Position numbers and translations under genes: made by a program. Below, piece by piece: positions 24,737 through 36,294 of a stretch of 64,000 bases of DNA. The notes under the pieces were generated by a model that was given only the letters and a program-made list of their open reading frames with translations, searched no databases and was not told the DNA's origin. Source of the DNA: Dermanyssus gallinae (Eukaryota; Arthropoda; Arachnida; Mesostigmata; Dermanyssidae); NCBI GenBank assembly GCA_003439945.1, contig QVRM01002125.1:1-64000 (forward strand), read 5' to 3'. Numbering within the stretch: the first letter of the stretch is position 1; the number at the start of each line of letters is the position of its first letter.

Positions 24737-26640
24737 ATTAAAAAAATAGATTATTCGTGGGAGGTTACATCTTTTTTTATTAGAGTTCTTCTTCGTTTCC
24801 TATTTATAAGGAGAATAGTCAGCAGAACGCTATATGAGACCGCGGCCGGCGTACTTCAAGAATCGAGTACCTACACTATGGAATCTAGCTTAGAGGTAGC
24901 CTAACAGAAACTGCTAAAAATATGCACTCTACCGGAGATAGGAACAGGAACGATGAACGTACTCTAGCCTGTATGATCTTATCCTTTTTAATGACGGCAA
25001 AGAATGAAAAAAGCACGTCTGGAAAAGGGGCTTGCATGGGAGGTAAATAGTGCTCCGACGCTTGCATGGAAAGGGACGCAACCGCAGCGACGGCCCTAGT
25101 CTGCGAGAAAACGAAAGTCTTACTGCTCACAGGGAGGAAGCGTTGCGGTTATCTAAACATTGTGTTGTCGTACGGCCAATGACTTCGCAAAACGCTTAAA
25201 GCCGAGAACCGGAGCAGGATACTCATAAAGCTAGCTAGAATTCGCGTTTTATTGAGCTCATTTTTCCATTATACAGCGGCAAGACAAAAAGTGGCAAACT
25301 GCGCGGAAATTATTCGTCTTCGATACGCCAGCCAGAAGAAAACATTGTGATATAATATTTTTCACTAGCTAAAAAGATATTATTATTATTATTATTATTA
25401 ATATTATTATTACAAGATATTTTCCAAATAAAGACTCGTACGTTTCACGGGCCGTATTTCGGCGCAAAACCTTCCGAAATCCAAACTATCTCCCTGTAAG
25501 CAGTCATAGGAGAACTATCTTGATAAACATCTATGGACCGCGTTGGCGCTGCAGCTGCTCATCAGAGTCAACTTTGGCCTGCGAGCGTTCGTTTGAAACA
25601 ACTTTTGCTACGACGAGCGGGAACAGAGGGTCGACTCGGGTTTACAGCGAAAACTTTTAACAGCCGGCAGTTTGAACGAAATAAGTCCGACAGCCTAATA
25701 CAGCGTCATGCTTCTCCTGTACCCGCGTATGTGTGTCTTTAATTGTCATACGTTTAATATACTTAAATATGCCATATTTAAATAGATGCTTAACGCAATA
25801 CCTGACGTTTGTATGAAATAACGCAGTCTGGACTCGGTGCTCACTAAACCCCATGAAGAGCTTCAGAGGGTTTCTCAGCGTATCGCCACGTGTGTCGCTG
25901 TATAGACTGATTACGCGTTAGATTTAGTGTTTAAAAACCGGAATAGAATATCGACTATTATAAGGTTTATTGATTGGCCTATTGGTTTTGTTCCGTTGTA
26001 TTTTTGTATTACGACGATGTGCAAGTGCATATAACGTAGCACAGCTCAACGAACTCGACACGTGGACAGCCCAACTAATGCTCAGGCCGCCAATTATCCA
26101 CACGATGTGTTTATAGCTATCAAAGGAGGCAAAAAGTACCCACCTGACATTGATGACCCAGCTAGCTCCTTATCGATGCGGCTAACAAGGTGTGCCGAAA
26201 GCCAACCCTGTGTCACAATCAGGCTTGCGACTATAATCACGCCATCCCACCCTGAAGGCATTAAACGTATAAAAACCTCATTTGTTTTTCTTTTCCTATA
26301 CCTAGAGCGACAGCTGTGCCTACAGCGCATTATCTTCACCAGCCATGTAAGCCTATTACGTCTAACAGAGCCTCATTAGCACGGAACGAGCGCATCGGCG
26401 TCCGCCCAGAATATGCCTATTGTATCCAATTTATGCGTTGTTATCTCTCCGTCAACTCGTGTGCATAGGCTGCGTGGTAAGGATGTAAAGGCGGCTTATA
26501 AGAAGGCGACAATCACTGTACGTATCTCATTTTTTGCAGAATATCTGCAAATTTGACGAACGATACGCAGGTCTCTGACACGTTTGATCTAACTTCATTA
26601 TTCCTATCTACAGAATAGGAGTTTTATTGTATTCAGCAGG
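24737..26640. other. Non-coding DNA, no recognised gene
   Basis: An (ATT)n array lies at about 25,379-25,413. The frame at 26,062-26,379 plus (105 codons) has a mixed, protein-like composition but no motif I recognise, and I do not call it a gene. The rest is featureless. Confidence 0.5.
25379..25413. repeat. (ATT)n microsatellite
   Basis: Trinucleotide array, about 11 units with one interruption. Confidence 0.9.
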
Positions 26641-28008
26641 TAGAGCGTCACTTGACGAAACTGCTGCTCCCTCACGTAGAAAACTCGGCCGCAGAGGTTG
26701 AGTATCCACTTAAGCTAGAACAGCACACAATGAATCTTCCCTTTGGGCAGGAGTTTGGCATATTGCTAGCAATATGCCAAACTCTGAGCTCTTATGCAAG
26801 GGCAAACACGGCGACGATCGAACTAACCCAAATCTGTACCGGGGAGTGGCATCGGAGTGAACGCTCAAGAAGATATTCTGTAATCTGATTACTGAAATGA
26901 TTGCAAATTTAGCAAACCATGCCCTGCCTCTAGAGCAGTTCGGCTTCAGGAAGGGCATGGGGACCCGTGACGCCATCCACGTTTTGCAATCCGAAGTAAA
27001 GCGGGCAGTGTCTTGTCCAGGAGGCCGCCATTATGGAGTCTTTGTTGATTGCGTCAAAGCCTTTGACGAGGCTTCGCGCGATCCTATCTAGGATCGACTG
27101 TTTCAGTCAGATTGGCATAGGTGGAGCTCTTCTGCAGGTAGTTTCGAGTTTTTCCGACGATGGCACGCTGTTGGTGGAAGGAAGGGCCGGCATGTTTAAA
27201 CTAACGCAGAATGTTAGGACTCGTCAAGGGGACCCACTAAGCTAAATCTCGTCCACGCTGCTTCTGGCCGATCTTGTTCAATACGTGCGTCAAGAATTAA
27301 CATCCCGTGGTGGTAATGTATGCTGATGACATCGTTGTTGCTCACCGTAAGATGGGTGCTGTCTCGCGCGCATTACCGCCACGGTAGAGCTGTATCTAAT
27401 GAAAAAAGGAGATAAACTCACGCAACAACAAGGCAAATAAGTTGTGTGAGCCGAAGCGTTTAGCCACAAGTAACGTCAATCGTTATCTCAAGCGAATTAT
27501 AAGTTGATTGAGAAGTGCTCCACACTATACATGAAGCAGTACTTTCAATAAGCGACGAGAAGCCGCTTCGTGTATGTATTATCGGACTGTGCGCCGATGG
27601 TGGAGATGCTTCAGCTTAGGATGTGTCTGTTGATGACGGAGCCGTCACTTAACCGCTTCCTGGGAAAATGGCGACGCAAAGTCACGAATGCAGCGACGGA
27701 GGTAAGATCGCTCGACGTCCTTAAAGTCTCCCTGGCTGTGAGCCGGGGTGGCCTGTGATGACAAGCATGTATATATCAGGTACCACATCGTACACGGGTT
27801 CCATCACCTCGTATGCTCCCGTAGGGGGTTTGTCAGTTCTGCTCGCAGCAATGCACTAACTACCACTCGGTGGTTGATTGTTCGGCACTGCAACGAAGAT
27901 CATTGCACTTCTTCTCTTGGTGGAACGGCAGGACAACAAATAATTATGTTTAATAATCATATGAACCATCTTGTACATACTCTATTTGGGTGAAATAAAT
28001 ATGATTGA
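26641..28008 (+). mobile_element. Heavily decayed LINE copy
   Basis: The RT signature is scattered over several frames: LPLEQFGFRKGMGTRDAI (about 26,925-26,980), motif A FVDCVKAFD (about 27,041-27,067), a motif B remnant TRQGDPLS ending at a stop near 27,243, and MYADDIVVAH (motif C, about 27,319-27,350). Near the right end HGFHHLVCS (about 27,793-27,820) matches HGFHHVLCS in the LINE at 49,250, also at the nucleotide level. The element ends with AATAAATATGATTGATT at about 27,991-28,008, a tetranucleotide-type LINE tail. It has many stops and frame changes and is certainly dead. It is related to, perhaps not identical with, the 47.7-kb family. Confidence 0.7.
26751..26784. repeat. 34-bp perfect palindrome
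   Basis: GAGTTTGGCATATTGCT is followed immediately by its exact reverse complement, with no loop. It lies within the decayed LINE. Confidence 0.95.
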
Positions 28009-29239
28009 TTTGTATTGTAGAATATCATTAGCAAGCGGAACACTAGCAGCCTGTTGTTTAGTGGTCAACTATGTATTTAACAATTTTTTTAAAATTAAAC
28101 TTCAATGTTTTTAAAACGCAAAGACCCAACCCGAAATAAAATGACCCTCAATGTCATTTATCTAGCATTTCATTTTGTAAAAACGCTAACTTAATTTTTT
28201 CTCAAATCTCAAATTTTATCACAGATTTGAAATAGACATATATCGCGCCAGGCTCGAACTTGCGACGTCTAGCTTGGCCAGTGATAGTTTACCCACTTCA
28301 TTCCATTGCAAATTAAAACTAATTAATTAATGCTCATAAACGAATGCAAACAATTTCATGGCGTAAACTGTACAGCCAGGGTAAATACTAACTCACATGT
28401 TTAAGTTATGACAAGTTAGCATTCGCCCTAATACAACTCGGCATTGTTCATTATTTTTGTAGGAAATGTGCCCAGAAAACGTTTAATCACGGAATTACCT
28501 GGCACTATACCCTGATATTTTATTTTTAATGACTTGATCATTATGTTGTCATTACAATTATATTAGGCTCTAGGTTTGTCAGAATTTATTCAGTGCTCAC
28601 CTGTCTAACCGTGCTGCCTATCGTAAGAAGGATATAACAATAATCAATTTACCAAAGTTATTCGTGAAGGTGCGGAGTGTGCAAGCTGCTCGCAATGCCC
28701 GGGACATACCTGCTTTTGTTAAACGCCAGGATATAGACGTTTCGATAGCCGTTTTACGGACATTTCTAGTGAATAGGCAGTCTGAAATAAACACAAACAA
28801 TCTTCGCAAGAGGCTCTTCTTCAGACTAAAAAAATTGTTAACCCTTCGCTAATAGAAAACATGTTTACAGTATATCTACCTAAAAGATGCCGCAATGACT
28901 TTGTTTACAAGATGTATCAGACTACAACATCGGTTGAGATAGTATTTTGTTACGTGAGATACCTAGAGACGGTACCATGAAATGTGTATGTGCGCGTTTT
29001 TTCCCCCCAAGATCAAAGCCGTTCCTATACGGAAAATTTCCTATGAACCCCTGCGATGTTTGCCTCTAGTTTACACGAACAATTGCGTCTAACATTTTGC
29101 AGCATGTAGTCTGTCTGACACGATAGATATATGTAAACACACACTCACATACACACATGTGTTAATACCATTTGTCTCACTTCGAATTTGTGACGCTATT
29201 AATGCATGCTCAGGTGCGTAAAGGTGCACATGATTGCAC

Positions 29240-29393
29240 ACAGAATCGACTAAATCGACCACCACCTCGATTATCGACGAGTATCGCTTCCTCCTCCTCC
29301 GACGTCATCCGCTGCCTCGAACGCCGTAGTAACGAGAAAGTATTTCCACTTGACATACTCGAAACTCGAGCGATGCGGAGCCAAACAAAGAGC

Positions 29394-29436
<43 letters not shown>

Positions 29437-29800
29437 CGACCTCAAACGGTGTGAGAGAAGACAGGCCGGCGAGAGGTTGTGAGGGTGAGAGAAGGTCTCA
29501 ATGATTCAAAAGGAGACCGATGAGGTCGACGCATGCGTCACGTTTGGGCCTTCTCGGGCAGCGGCTGACGTCATGACGGCAAACAGGTGTTGCTTCGCTT
29601 CACCAGCACGCTCGATGTTTATTATGACCACGTTGTTTACTCGCGATAGGCTCAGGCCGGACGTCACGGAGTTCCGAGTATCTCGCTGCTTGTTGCTTGC
29701 AGCGTGCTGCTGTTGTACACAACCTGCCCATGCGTACGCAGATACGTACCGAGATACGTTGTGTGGTTGGTGCTGTACATAAGCGTACATATACATACGG
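29240..29800. promoter_or_regulatory. Promoter-like GC-richer region with CRE sites
   Basis: Compared with its AT-rich flanks this stretch is rich in CpG. It contains a perfect palindromic CRE TGACGTCA at 29,566-29,573, a second CRE-like GACGTCA near 29,300, and CGCATGCG (NRF-1-like) near 29,530, plus a (GA)n tract at about 29,396-29,429 of the kind bound by GAGA-type factors in arthropods. The site identities are pattern matches only. No first exon or gene can be assigned, and the frames at 29,172-29,504 and 29,501-29,782 plus lack recognisable domains. Confidence 0.3.
29396..29429. repeat. (GA)n microsatellite
   Basis: GA dinucleotide array inside the promoter-like patch. Confidence 0.9.
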
Positions 29801-30363
29801 TGTAACACAAGAACAATGGCACCTTTCGCCACCTCGATATATATTGTAAATATCTACGTACGTTAATATTAGGGGAGGTTTTTATATATATATTCATTTA
29901 TTTACTAAGTTAATTTTAATTAATCTTAAACATCTACCGAAGTTTCACTGATAAGCATGCATAGGGATTTTGCTAGAAGCAAACCGAAGTGCTTTTTTAT
30001 TGTTGTTGTTGTTGAAACGTGTCTCTTGTAGGATAGTTATTATTCGGACTGAATACAATATTGCCGCTTTCATTTACCGTACATATGGATAGATGGATGG
30101 ATAGGTTTACTATTTCCTCGACATCTATACCAGAGTACACATATCGTCGCCCTCTTATACGTCAGGGGACCGCTTAACGCGGCAGCATAAGCGAACATGT
30201 TGAGATATCTAAGGGGGTTTTCCCAGCAACATTCCTTGTGGCAGGCAGTATGGTCATTGACTCATCGAGCATTTAGACTTATTGTCTTCTTTTAATGAGC
30301 ATTGAGCTTAAAGAAAATTCGATCAGCAACAGTGATCGAACCGGCGAAGGCTCGGTCATCAAA

Positions 30364-30410
30364 GAATGGTAGTAGCTTTGATATTTACTGTAACGACAAA
30401 AGGAGAACGA
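30364..30410. repeat. Dispersed repeat, copy a (pair with 30,901-30,948)
   Basis: Matches 30,901-30,948 in the same orientation over about 47 bases with a few mismatches. Shared blocks are TAGCTTTGATA, TTACTGTAA and GGAGAACGA. The two copies bracket about 490 bases that contain a long (TA)n array. To its left, 30,297-30,344 matches 5680-5728 and contains a B-box-like GGTTCGATCAC on the minus strand, so a tRNA-derived repeat is possible. Confidence 0.6.
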
Positions 30411-30450
30411 TCCCCTAGGTCCCCATGCCGCCCCATTTGGAAAAAGTAGA

Positions 30451-30452
<2 letters not shown>

Positions 30453-30519
<67 letters not shown>
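30453..30519. repeat. (TA)n microsatellite
   Basis: TA dinucleotide array of about 33 units, between the two 47-base direct repeats. Confidence 0.95.
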
Positions 30520-30521
<2 letters not shown>

Positions 30522-30900
30522 AGTAATAATCATAGGGCTGCAGGCACTTTCACGTGCAAGTGCTACGAGCATAGCATAGGTGTTATGAGCCCGGTAGGAC
30601 GGCAGCGAGCGTAAAGTTGGGCTAGGAAAGAAGCGGCCTTGAGACAGGAAATCTTGGCAACGATCCGATCGGACGACGAAGAACAAAACAGCGGGAGTCG
30701 AGAGGCCATCACGGCATCGACCCATCGTCAGCCTGCCTTTGCGCTTGCTTGACCGAGGGAGATCTGAGATCACGTCGGGGCGTCTAAAAGACACCGCCCA
30801 CGTCCCTCGCAACGGCACTGCTACAGTCACAGCCGTGACAAGAACGTGTCGTAGAGAACATATGCCTGAGGTAATAACTAACAATAAAAAATGAGAGGAC

Positions 30901-30948
30901 GAATGATGATAGCTTTGATAATTACTGTAATGACAAATAGGAGAACGA
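30901..30948. repeat. Dispersed repeat, copy b (pair with 30,364-30,410)
   Basis: Second copy of the 47-48-base direct repeat. It differs by several substitutions and a one-base length change, so the duplication is not very recent. Confidence 0.6.
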
Positions 30949-31046
30949 CAACACTGAAAATCGTTTCTGCGCCAAAACCTTCAAAAACTGTTTTTTTAAA
31001 AACTATATCAAGCTTTTGTTTTACCATGAAGTGGTAAATAATTATT

Positions 31047-31050
<4 letters not shown>

Positions 31051-31105
<55 letters not shown>
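31051..31105. repeat. (TA)n microsatellite
   Basis: TA dinucleotide array of about 27 units. Confidence 0.95.
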
Positions 31106-31108
<3 letters not shown>

Positions 31109-31633
31109 TCATTCAATTAAGGCCCGCTGCTAAGGTGCATGCATACCATGTGTCGAGTCTTTTACAATTTTTCTTTCAGCGTACTTTATGGAGTTGAAGA
31201 TTGCCTCCTGTGCTGGTATGTCTGTATATTTTACTGCTGCGTCTCGTCGTCTGGTAACCACTAGGGTATTGCAAGGCTTGCAAGCCAAAGCTTCGAAAGA
31301 CCCTGAATATATATTTATATATTACACATACGTATATTTGCATCGGCAGATCTACATATTGTCGGTACACCTGTATATTTTCGTATGGCGAAAAACTTTG
31401 GTAGTTATACATATGCACTTAGTGTGACGGTTACTAGTTTAGGCATGACTAGACACGCTGGCTTCATCGATTTATTGGCGGTATGCGACTTATTAATTAA
31501 AATTAGTGGGACGAGTGCTACCTGATAGGGCCGCCTCGATAGAATGGTTTCGACAGGAATAGGCTCTCAAAATTGCAATTTTGGTTGAGTGAGCTCATGG
31601 CGATCAAGCTCAACTGTCGTCGCGTCGAAAAGC

Positions 31634-31669
<36 letters not shown>

Positions 31670-32559
31670 CAATCTATACGTTTAGTTTACAGCGTTCTAG
31701 CCTTTACCAATTGCCGCTCTAGGTATGTAAATAAATCTTGAAGTATTACAAGGCTCAAATTATATATTGTTTTTTACACAATACAAACAATAACAAGCTA
31801 TTGTTCCTCTTGATTCTTTATCATTTAAGTAATAAGTATTACTGCAGACATACATAATTAATCGAGGCTATACTACCGACGCCTTATAATGCATCAGCTT
31901 CAGGAACTATGTTAAAAATATATTCGCTGTTGATCGATGGATTTTCTGGTTTGAAGTAATATGTAGGAAACGCTCTACTCCTGGACATTTAAAGCCAATT
32001 TTGCAAACGCTGAAAGTTAAGGTAAGCTATCTTCTTCTTTTTCTATTTTAAGCTTCTATTCACAAGAAGTGGCTTATCGAGCTCAAAAATATATTTTTCA
32101 CGCCTGCATTTCTTCTTTTCGTAAGCAGTCGATAAAGAGCGAGTCTGTGATTCTCTCCATTAATATAAGGGAAGCAAAATATTTTCATTTGCTAATAATA
32201 TTAAGTATTATTACTATTCTATAATAAGTTAGGAAACGTAAGTATAACTGAAGAGGGCTTTACTAAATGTAATTTTACTGCACCAGAAACGCCGCGGACT
32301 CAAATCTAGGACCAGTCACCTTGAAACTGCATTGCATTTCAAGTTCAGATAAAATGAATGCCGAAAAGCGCTACAACGTAAACAATTGTAGCTAAAAATA
32401 CAAATGGCTACGAATGTTTCGGTGATGCAGAATTGCCATCTCAACTAATATTTGTATTGTTTCCATCAATAAATGGAGTTAATTAACTTCTCACAAATGA
32501 TTCGTTTTTGTGATTATGTTCCATTTTGAAATGCAATGTTATTGCGAAATAAACAATAT

Positions 32560-32595
<36 letters not shown>

Positions 32596-32887
32596 AGAGT
32601 TTCGGGGGAGCCTTTGTTTAAGCGAATTAGTGGACTTCTATTTGCTATTTACGGGAGTAAACAAGTCGTTCTTGGCGGTTGGGTACAACGACTGATAAGT
32701 CCGTTTATTTCATATATCATACATTCGTAGCAGACGGCCGTTAGCGGGAGCAGCGTGTTTGAATTTCTGCCTCCCTCTCCTCATAGAGCACGACGTCAAT
32801 GAGAGAAGCTTCTGAGCGAGTACGAGCTCCGCTGCCGCAGTGTAGGTCTAACAGGCTCAGAATATTTATACTATTCAAAGAATATCT

Positions 32888-32888
<1 letters not shown>

Positions 32889-32935
<47 letters not shown>

Positions 32936-32939
32936 TTCA
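32889..32939. repeat. Compound (TA)n plus poly-T tract
   Basis: About 30 bases of TA followed directly by a run of about 19 T. It lies 32 bases left of a SINE whose A-tail faces this side. Confidence 0.9.
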
Positions 32940-32970
32940 GATTTTCCGTAAGGCAATTGTCCGTGTACGG

Positions 32971-33121
32971 TTTTTTCATGTCATGGCTAATTTTAATACA
33001 CTCCGGCATTTACCTTGTCTAAATTGGAAACCATGCAAACCAATTTAAGAGTGGCCGGTCTGGGTCTCGAACACAGTCCTCCCGAATGCAAAGCAAAGGC
33101 TTTGCCACTAAGCCATCTTGC

Positions 33122-33122
<1 letters not shown>
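32971..33122 (-). mobile_element. tRNA-derived SINE (S1), copy 1, minus strand
   Basis: Reading the minus strand from 33,122: a tRNA-like head with A-box GATGGCTTAGTGG, the anticodon-like region, and B box GTGTTCGAGACCC. A shared body follows with CTTAAATTGG, CATGGTTTCCAATTT and GCCGGAGTG, then a short A-run (T6 on plus at 32,971-32,976). It matches the copy at 37,825-37,980 over its whole length. It is flanked on both sides by (TA)n DNA, suggesting insertion into a TA array. Such elements are RNA polymerase III transcribed and depend on a LINE. Confidence 0.8.

Positions 33123-33123
<1 letters not shown>

Positions 33124-33156
<33 letters not shown>
33124..33156. repeat. (TA)n microsatellite abutting SINE S1
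   Basis: TA array of about 16 units touching the 5' end of the SINE. Confidence 0.9.
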
Positions 33157-33158
<2 letters not shown>

Positions 33159-34354
33159 GCTGTTATAAAAACAAAACAAAATTCGTTTTTGGCAACAATG
33201 ATATCACTACGAGAGAAGACGATATTGCTGATATGTTTCTAAACGTGTTTTGTTTTAGTACGCACTGCGATGAGCGTGTTTCCACAACAATAGCAAGCGG
33301 CCGACACTTGCGTAACATTACCAAGCGTTTAACACACTTATATCTCTACATTCGTGGTGTGTTTGATACACCGTTGTACTACTGGGCGGGCCTTATAGTA
33401 GTGACCTTTAACACCTCCTATACATACGCTACACGCACGAGACAAACGAGAGTGGGGAAAATATGGTTTTGTTCAGAGCATTGGATTTTGAACAGATAAA
33501 AAAATCCTATATATATACATAGCAGTCTACGCATAACGCTAGCCGCCAAACCAATACAAAGCAAATGAGTATTCGTTTGAACGTTGTAGACACTATGTCA
33601 ACGCTGGAACGGACTCTGGCTTTATTTTGAATATAAAGCGAGTATGCTGATGTATAGCCATGTGTGAACCAACGATATACGATTACCAATGTGTTACAGA
33701 CACCGCTATCTTGAAAGTGATCCGTTAAAATGATGGAGGACAATCTTGATGTATCCAGTTAGACACGCGCCAAGCAAATATATTCTCAGTCTCTTCTGGA
33801 TAGGCGACGCTCTTGGAAGCCGAAAGTGGAAAACACTTTCATGGATGATTGAGTTTGATGTCAAGGAAATGATAAGCCGCACCGTCCTCAAGAAAGTGTC
33901 TCAGTACCTTAACGGGTAAGGTGTATAAAGCACTGCCTAGATTTTTAAGGTCTGCTTTGCACAACATTTCAGATATTTGCTTGTTTGTGTGGCACCCTAA
34001 CGTAACTGCATTAAAGTCACTTATATTCAGAGGTAGTATATATGTACAGAGGGAGAGTTTTTCGTCACGCTATCCGATATAATAAATGTTGATGTTCATA
34101 TAAGCTTTTTCGTAGGTCATTCACTTGTTATTCATATATTTCTGGAGAATTCCATATGAGCTTTACAAATAGTAAAAAAACTTAAACTACTAAGGGGCGG
34201 AAGAATATATATATATATATATATTGAGATTCCCCAACTGAGTTTGATCCTTGTTTCCGCTTCGGGTAATCAAGAGTTCCTACGCCAAGGCTCTCGCTTG
34301 ACGTCCAACACGGCGTCTCAAGGAGCTGAAGTGAACCGAGCCTCGGTGTTCCTA

Positions 34355-34385
<31 letters not shown>

Positions 34386-34396
34386 CATACATAGAA

Positions 34397-34459
<63 letters not shown>

Positions 34460-34481
34460 TTTATATATATACATACATAGA

Positions 34482-34549
<68 letters not shown>

Positions 34550-35229
34550 CATACATATACATATAATGTTTTAATTGTGAAGTCTTAACGTTTTATCGCA
34601 ATTCTTTTAAACAATTACTTTACTCCATGGCGCCTAAAATAGATGTCGCGTTCCCTCTGCAAACGGCCGAAGACAACACTTGCCTCAAGAATTGACTCTA
34701 TCTTTGGTCGCTTGTGACCTTCTAAATTCGGTTACTTAAATCTTTAAGGAATACTATGGTTCCCTTGCTGATTGGTTCTAGTGACTCCATGACAATAAGC
34801 ACAAAAATATATTTTGTTTCCAGTCCAGCGCATTTATTCAGTTTTCTGGCGCCCGCGTGCTTTGCTACCCACCCCGGGCCAACTGGGCGTGACGTACGTA
34901 AGAACCGCGGTTGTGCACGAAATCGTTGCATCCCAAGCTAGGGACTTCCCATGTGACCATAACGCAATGGTCACCCCATCAGGTTTTGCTTCGCCAGCGG
35001 ACACTAAATCTCTCGGTTCATGTGTAAAGGTATACCGGCTTCCCTAAGAGATTTTTCCTAAGATCCTAAGCCCTTATAATCACACTGGACGATGCATGCA
35101 CATCATGTCTGGACGATCTACCGGCGCTCTTATATATATATATTTTTTGTGATCACAATATCATCACTAATAGTAGGTTCCAACGTAAAACGTTAAACTT
35201 AAGTCAAGTACCGTTTCGATAGGCGGCGA
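33157..35229. other. Non-coding DNA with compound TA/T repeats
   Basis: No recognisable gene; short frames show no motifs. A short (TA)n lies at about 34,205-34,225 and a large compound array at 34,353-34,562. Confidence 0.5.
34353..34562. repeat. Compound repeat with an 86-bp tandem duplication
   Basis: Alternating TA tracts with the landmark ACATACATAGAAATAT at 34,385 and again at 34,471, giving a period of 86. Each landmark is followed by a long TA tract, and a run of about 20 T lies between the copies (34,442-34,462). This is a secondary duplication inside a microsatellite. Confidence 0.8.
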
Positions 35230-36086
35230 GAGTGACCGGTTGGTTCGCAGGACTGCTTAATCGCTAGTTAGCAGAGCAGAACAGCAGGATAACGAGAGTA
35301 CATAGACCAGCTGCGCACCGATGCGTGACTGCCGAACTATTAGAGTTGACCGGACTAATAGTCGACTGATTAGCAACCGCGCGTGTCCATGCGCTCTGAG
35401 AAGTTTAAGTCGCGTCGGTCGTCGTCGACGCGTCATTCTGGCTGCTGCTGTCGTCATTGTTTGTTTAGCGAATTTCCCTCTTGCGTAGAGCTCCTGATCG
35501 TGACTCAGGCCGGCCGACCGTTAACTAACGCGACCCCGCACAATGCAACTGCTAACTGCTATTCGTATGCCAATACGAACTTTCATTAGAAGCGCTGGAG
35601 CGGCAACTAGGGTCCAACCAATGGCCAATCGAAACGGGAGTTGACAAACGATTGATGTCGCAATGCCCGAGAAGGATTGTCGCCGCCAGAAGCAGCGCGG
35701 AGTGGAGAGCAATCGTTGTGGTGAGGCGTGGGGGGTGGTGGGGGGCGAACCCCACGCTATTGGGGGATAATAGCGGTGCACCGTGCCGTATCGATAGGCA
35801 CCGCCGACAGAGACGAGCACGCGCCAGAAGGCGCACAGTAGGGCACGGTAGGCTGAAGCGCCCAGCCTCGCGATAGCCCGGCCAATGCACTCTCCATTCG
35901 TCATCGTCTGAGCACGTTTTTTCTCTTGTTCGTCTGTTCCTTCAACGTCGTCGTCGCCGTCGTCATTGGACTCTTTCTTGGACAGACTCGTTGGTGTCTG
36001 CCTATTTGTCTAGCCCAGTAGACAACAGTCGACAAGGCAGTGAGTCATCCGCGGACGCAGCCCGCAGCCACGGCATCGACGCCACC
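35230..36086. promoter_or_regulatory. GC-rich, CpG-rich upstream-like region
   Basis: This stretch is markedly richer in GC than the surrounding 28-41 kb and contains many CpG and GTCGTC motifs, with an AP-1-like TGACTCA near 35,501. Frames on both strands (for example 35,521-35,904 minus) look like by-products of composition. It lies directly before a strong Kozak ATG at 36,087, so a 5' UTR or promoter role is possible. Confidence 0.3.
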
Positions 36087-36294
36087 ATGGGCGGCGGGAC
36101 CCTACGGGGGAACGACGAGACAGGTCGGCTCCTGACCCTGACCTCCTCGGCGTTCCCTCGCTCAGCTCCTCTTCGTCGTCGCCGTTGTTGCCGCCGCTGG
36201 CGCAGTTGTCGCTGCAGCTACCTTTGTTGACACAGCATTGACACCACCCCGCATGCACGGGGCACAAACACCTAATCTACCCGAAAATCACCAT
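36087..36294 (+). CDS. Possible first exon of an unknown single-pass membrane protein
   Basis: The ATG at 36,087 sits in a textbook context (GCCACCATGG). Its frame gives MGGGTLRGNDETGRLLTLTS and then becomes Arg/Cys-rich, stopping at about 36,231. One frame over, from about 36,150, lies a strongly hydrophobic segment (LAQLLFVVAVVAAAGAVVAA) followed by a polar stretch and a possible splice donor CAT|GTAGGT at 36,295. If one base is missing or extra between the two parts, the product would be a short N-terminal tail plus one membrane helix. Other frames elsewhere in this assembly are also broken, which makes this plausible. No family is recognised. It could equally be 5' UTR with a chance hydrophobic frame. 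Confidence 0.25.

Larger units (their letters stand above)
28009..32888. other. Non-coding DNA with microsatellites; promoter-like patch at 29.2-29.8 kb
   Basis: No recognisable gene. 28,009-29,160 is AT-rich; its minus strand at about 28,240-28,310 has a B-box-like AAGTTCGAGCC and could be a decayed tRNA-derived element. 29,240-29,800 is GC-richer (separate entry). (TA)n arrays lie at 30,453-30,519, 31,051-31,105, 31,637-31,666 and 32,563-32,592. A 47-48-base direct repeat occurs at 30,364-30,410 and 30,901-30,948. The frame at 30,279-30,884 minus spans a (TA)n array and is not a plausible gene. Confidence 0.5.

Noticed and set aside
26062..26379. 105-codon frame with mixed composition upstream of the decayed LINE
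   Set aside because: No RT or endonuclease motif and no continuity with the LINE frames, so I could not support it as a gene.
28240..28310. tRNA gene candidate on the minus strand
   Set aside because: A B-box-like AAGTTCGAGCC is present but the acceptor and D stems do not pair; at best a decayed tRNA-derived repeat.
30279..30884. 201-codon frame on the minus strand
   Set aside because: Runs straight through a (TA)n array giving Tyr-Ile repeats; TA arrays have no stop in that register.
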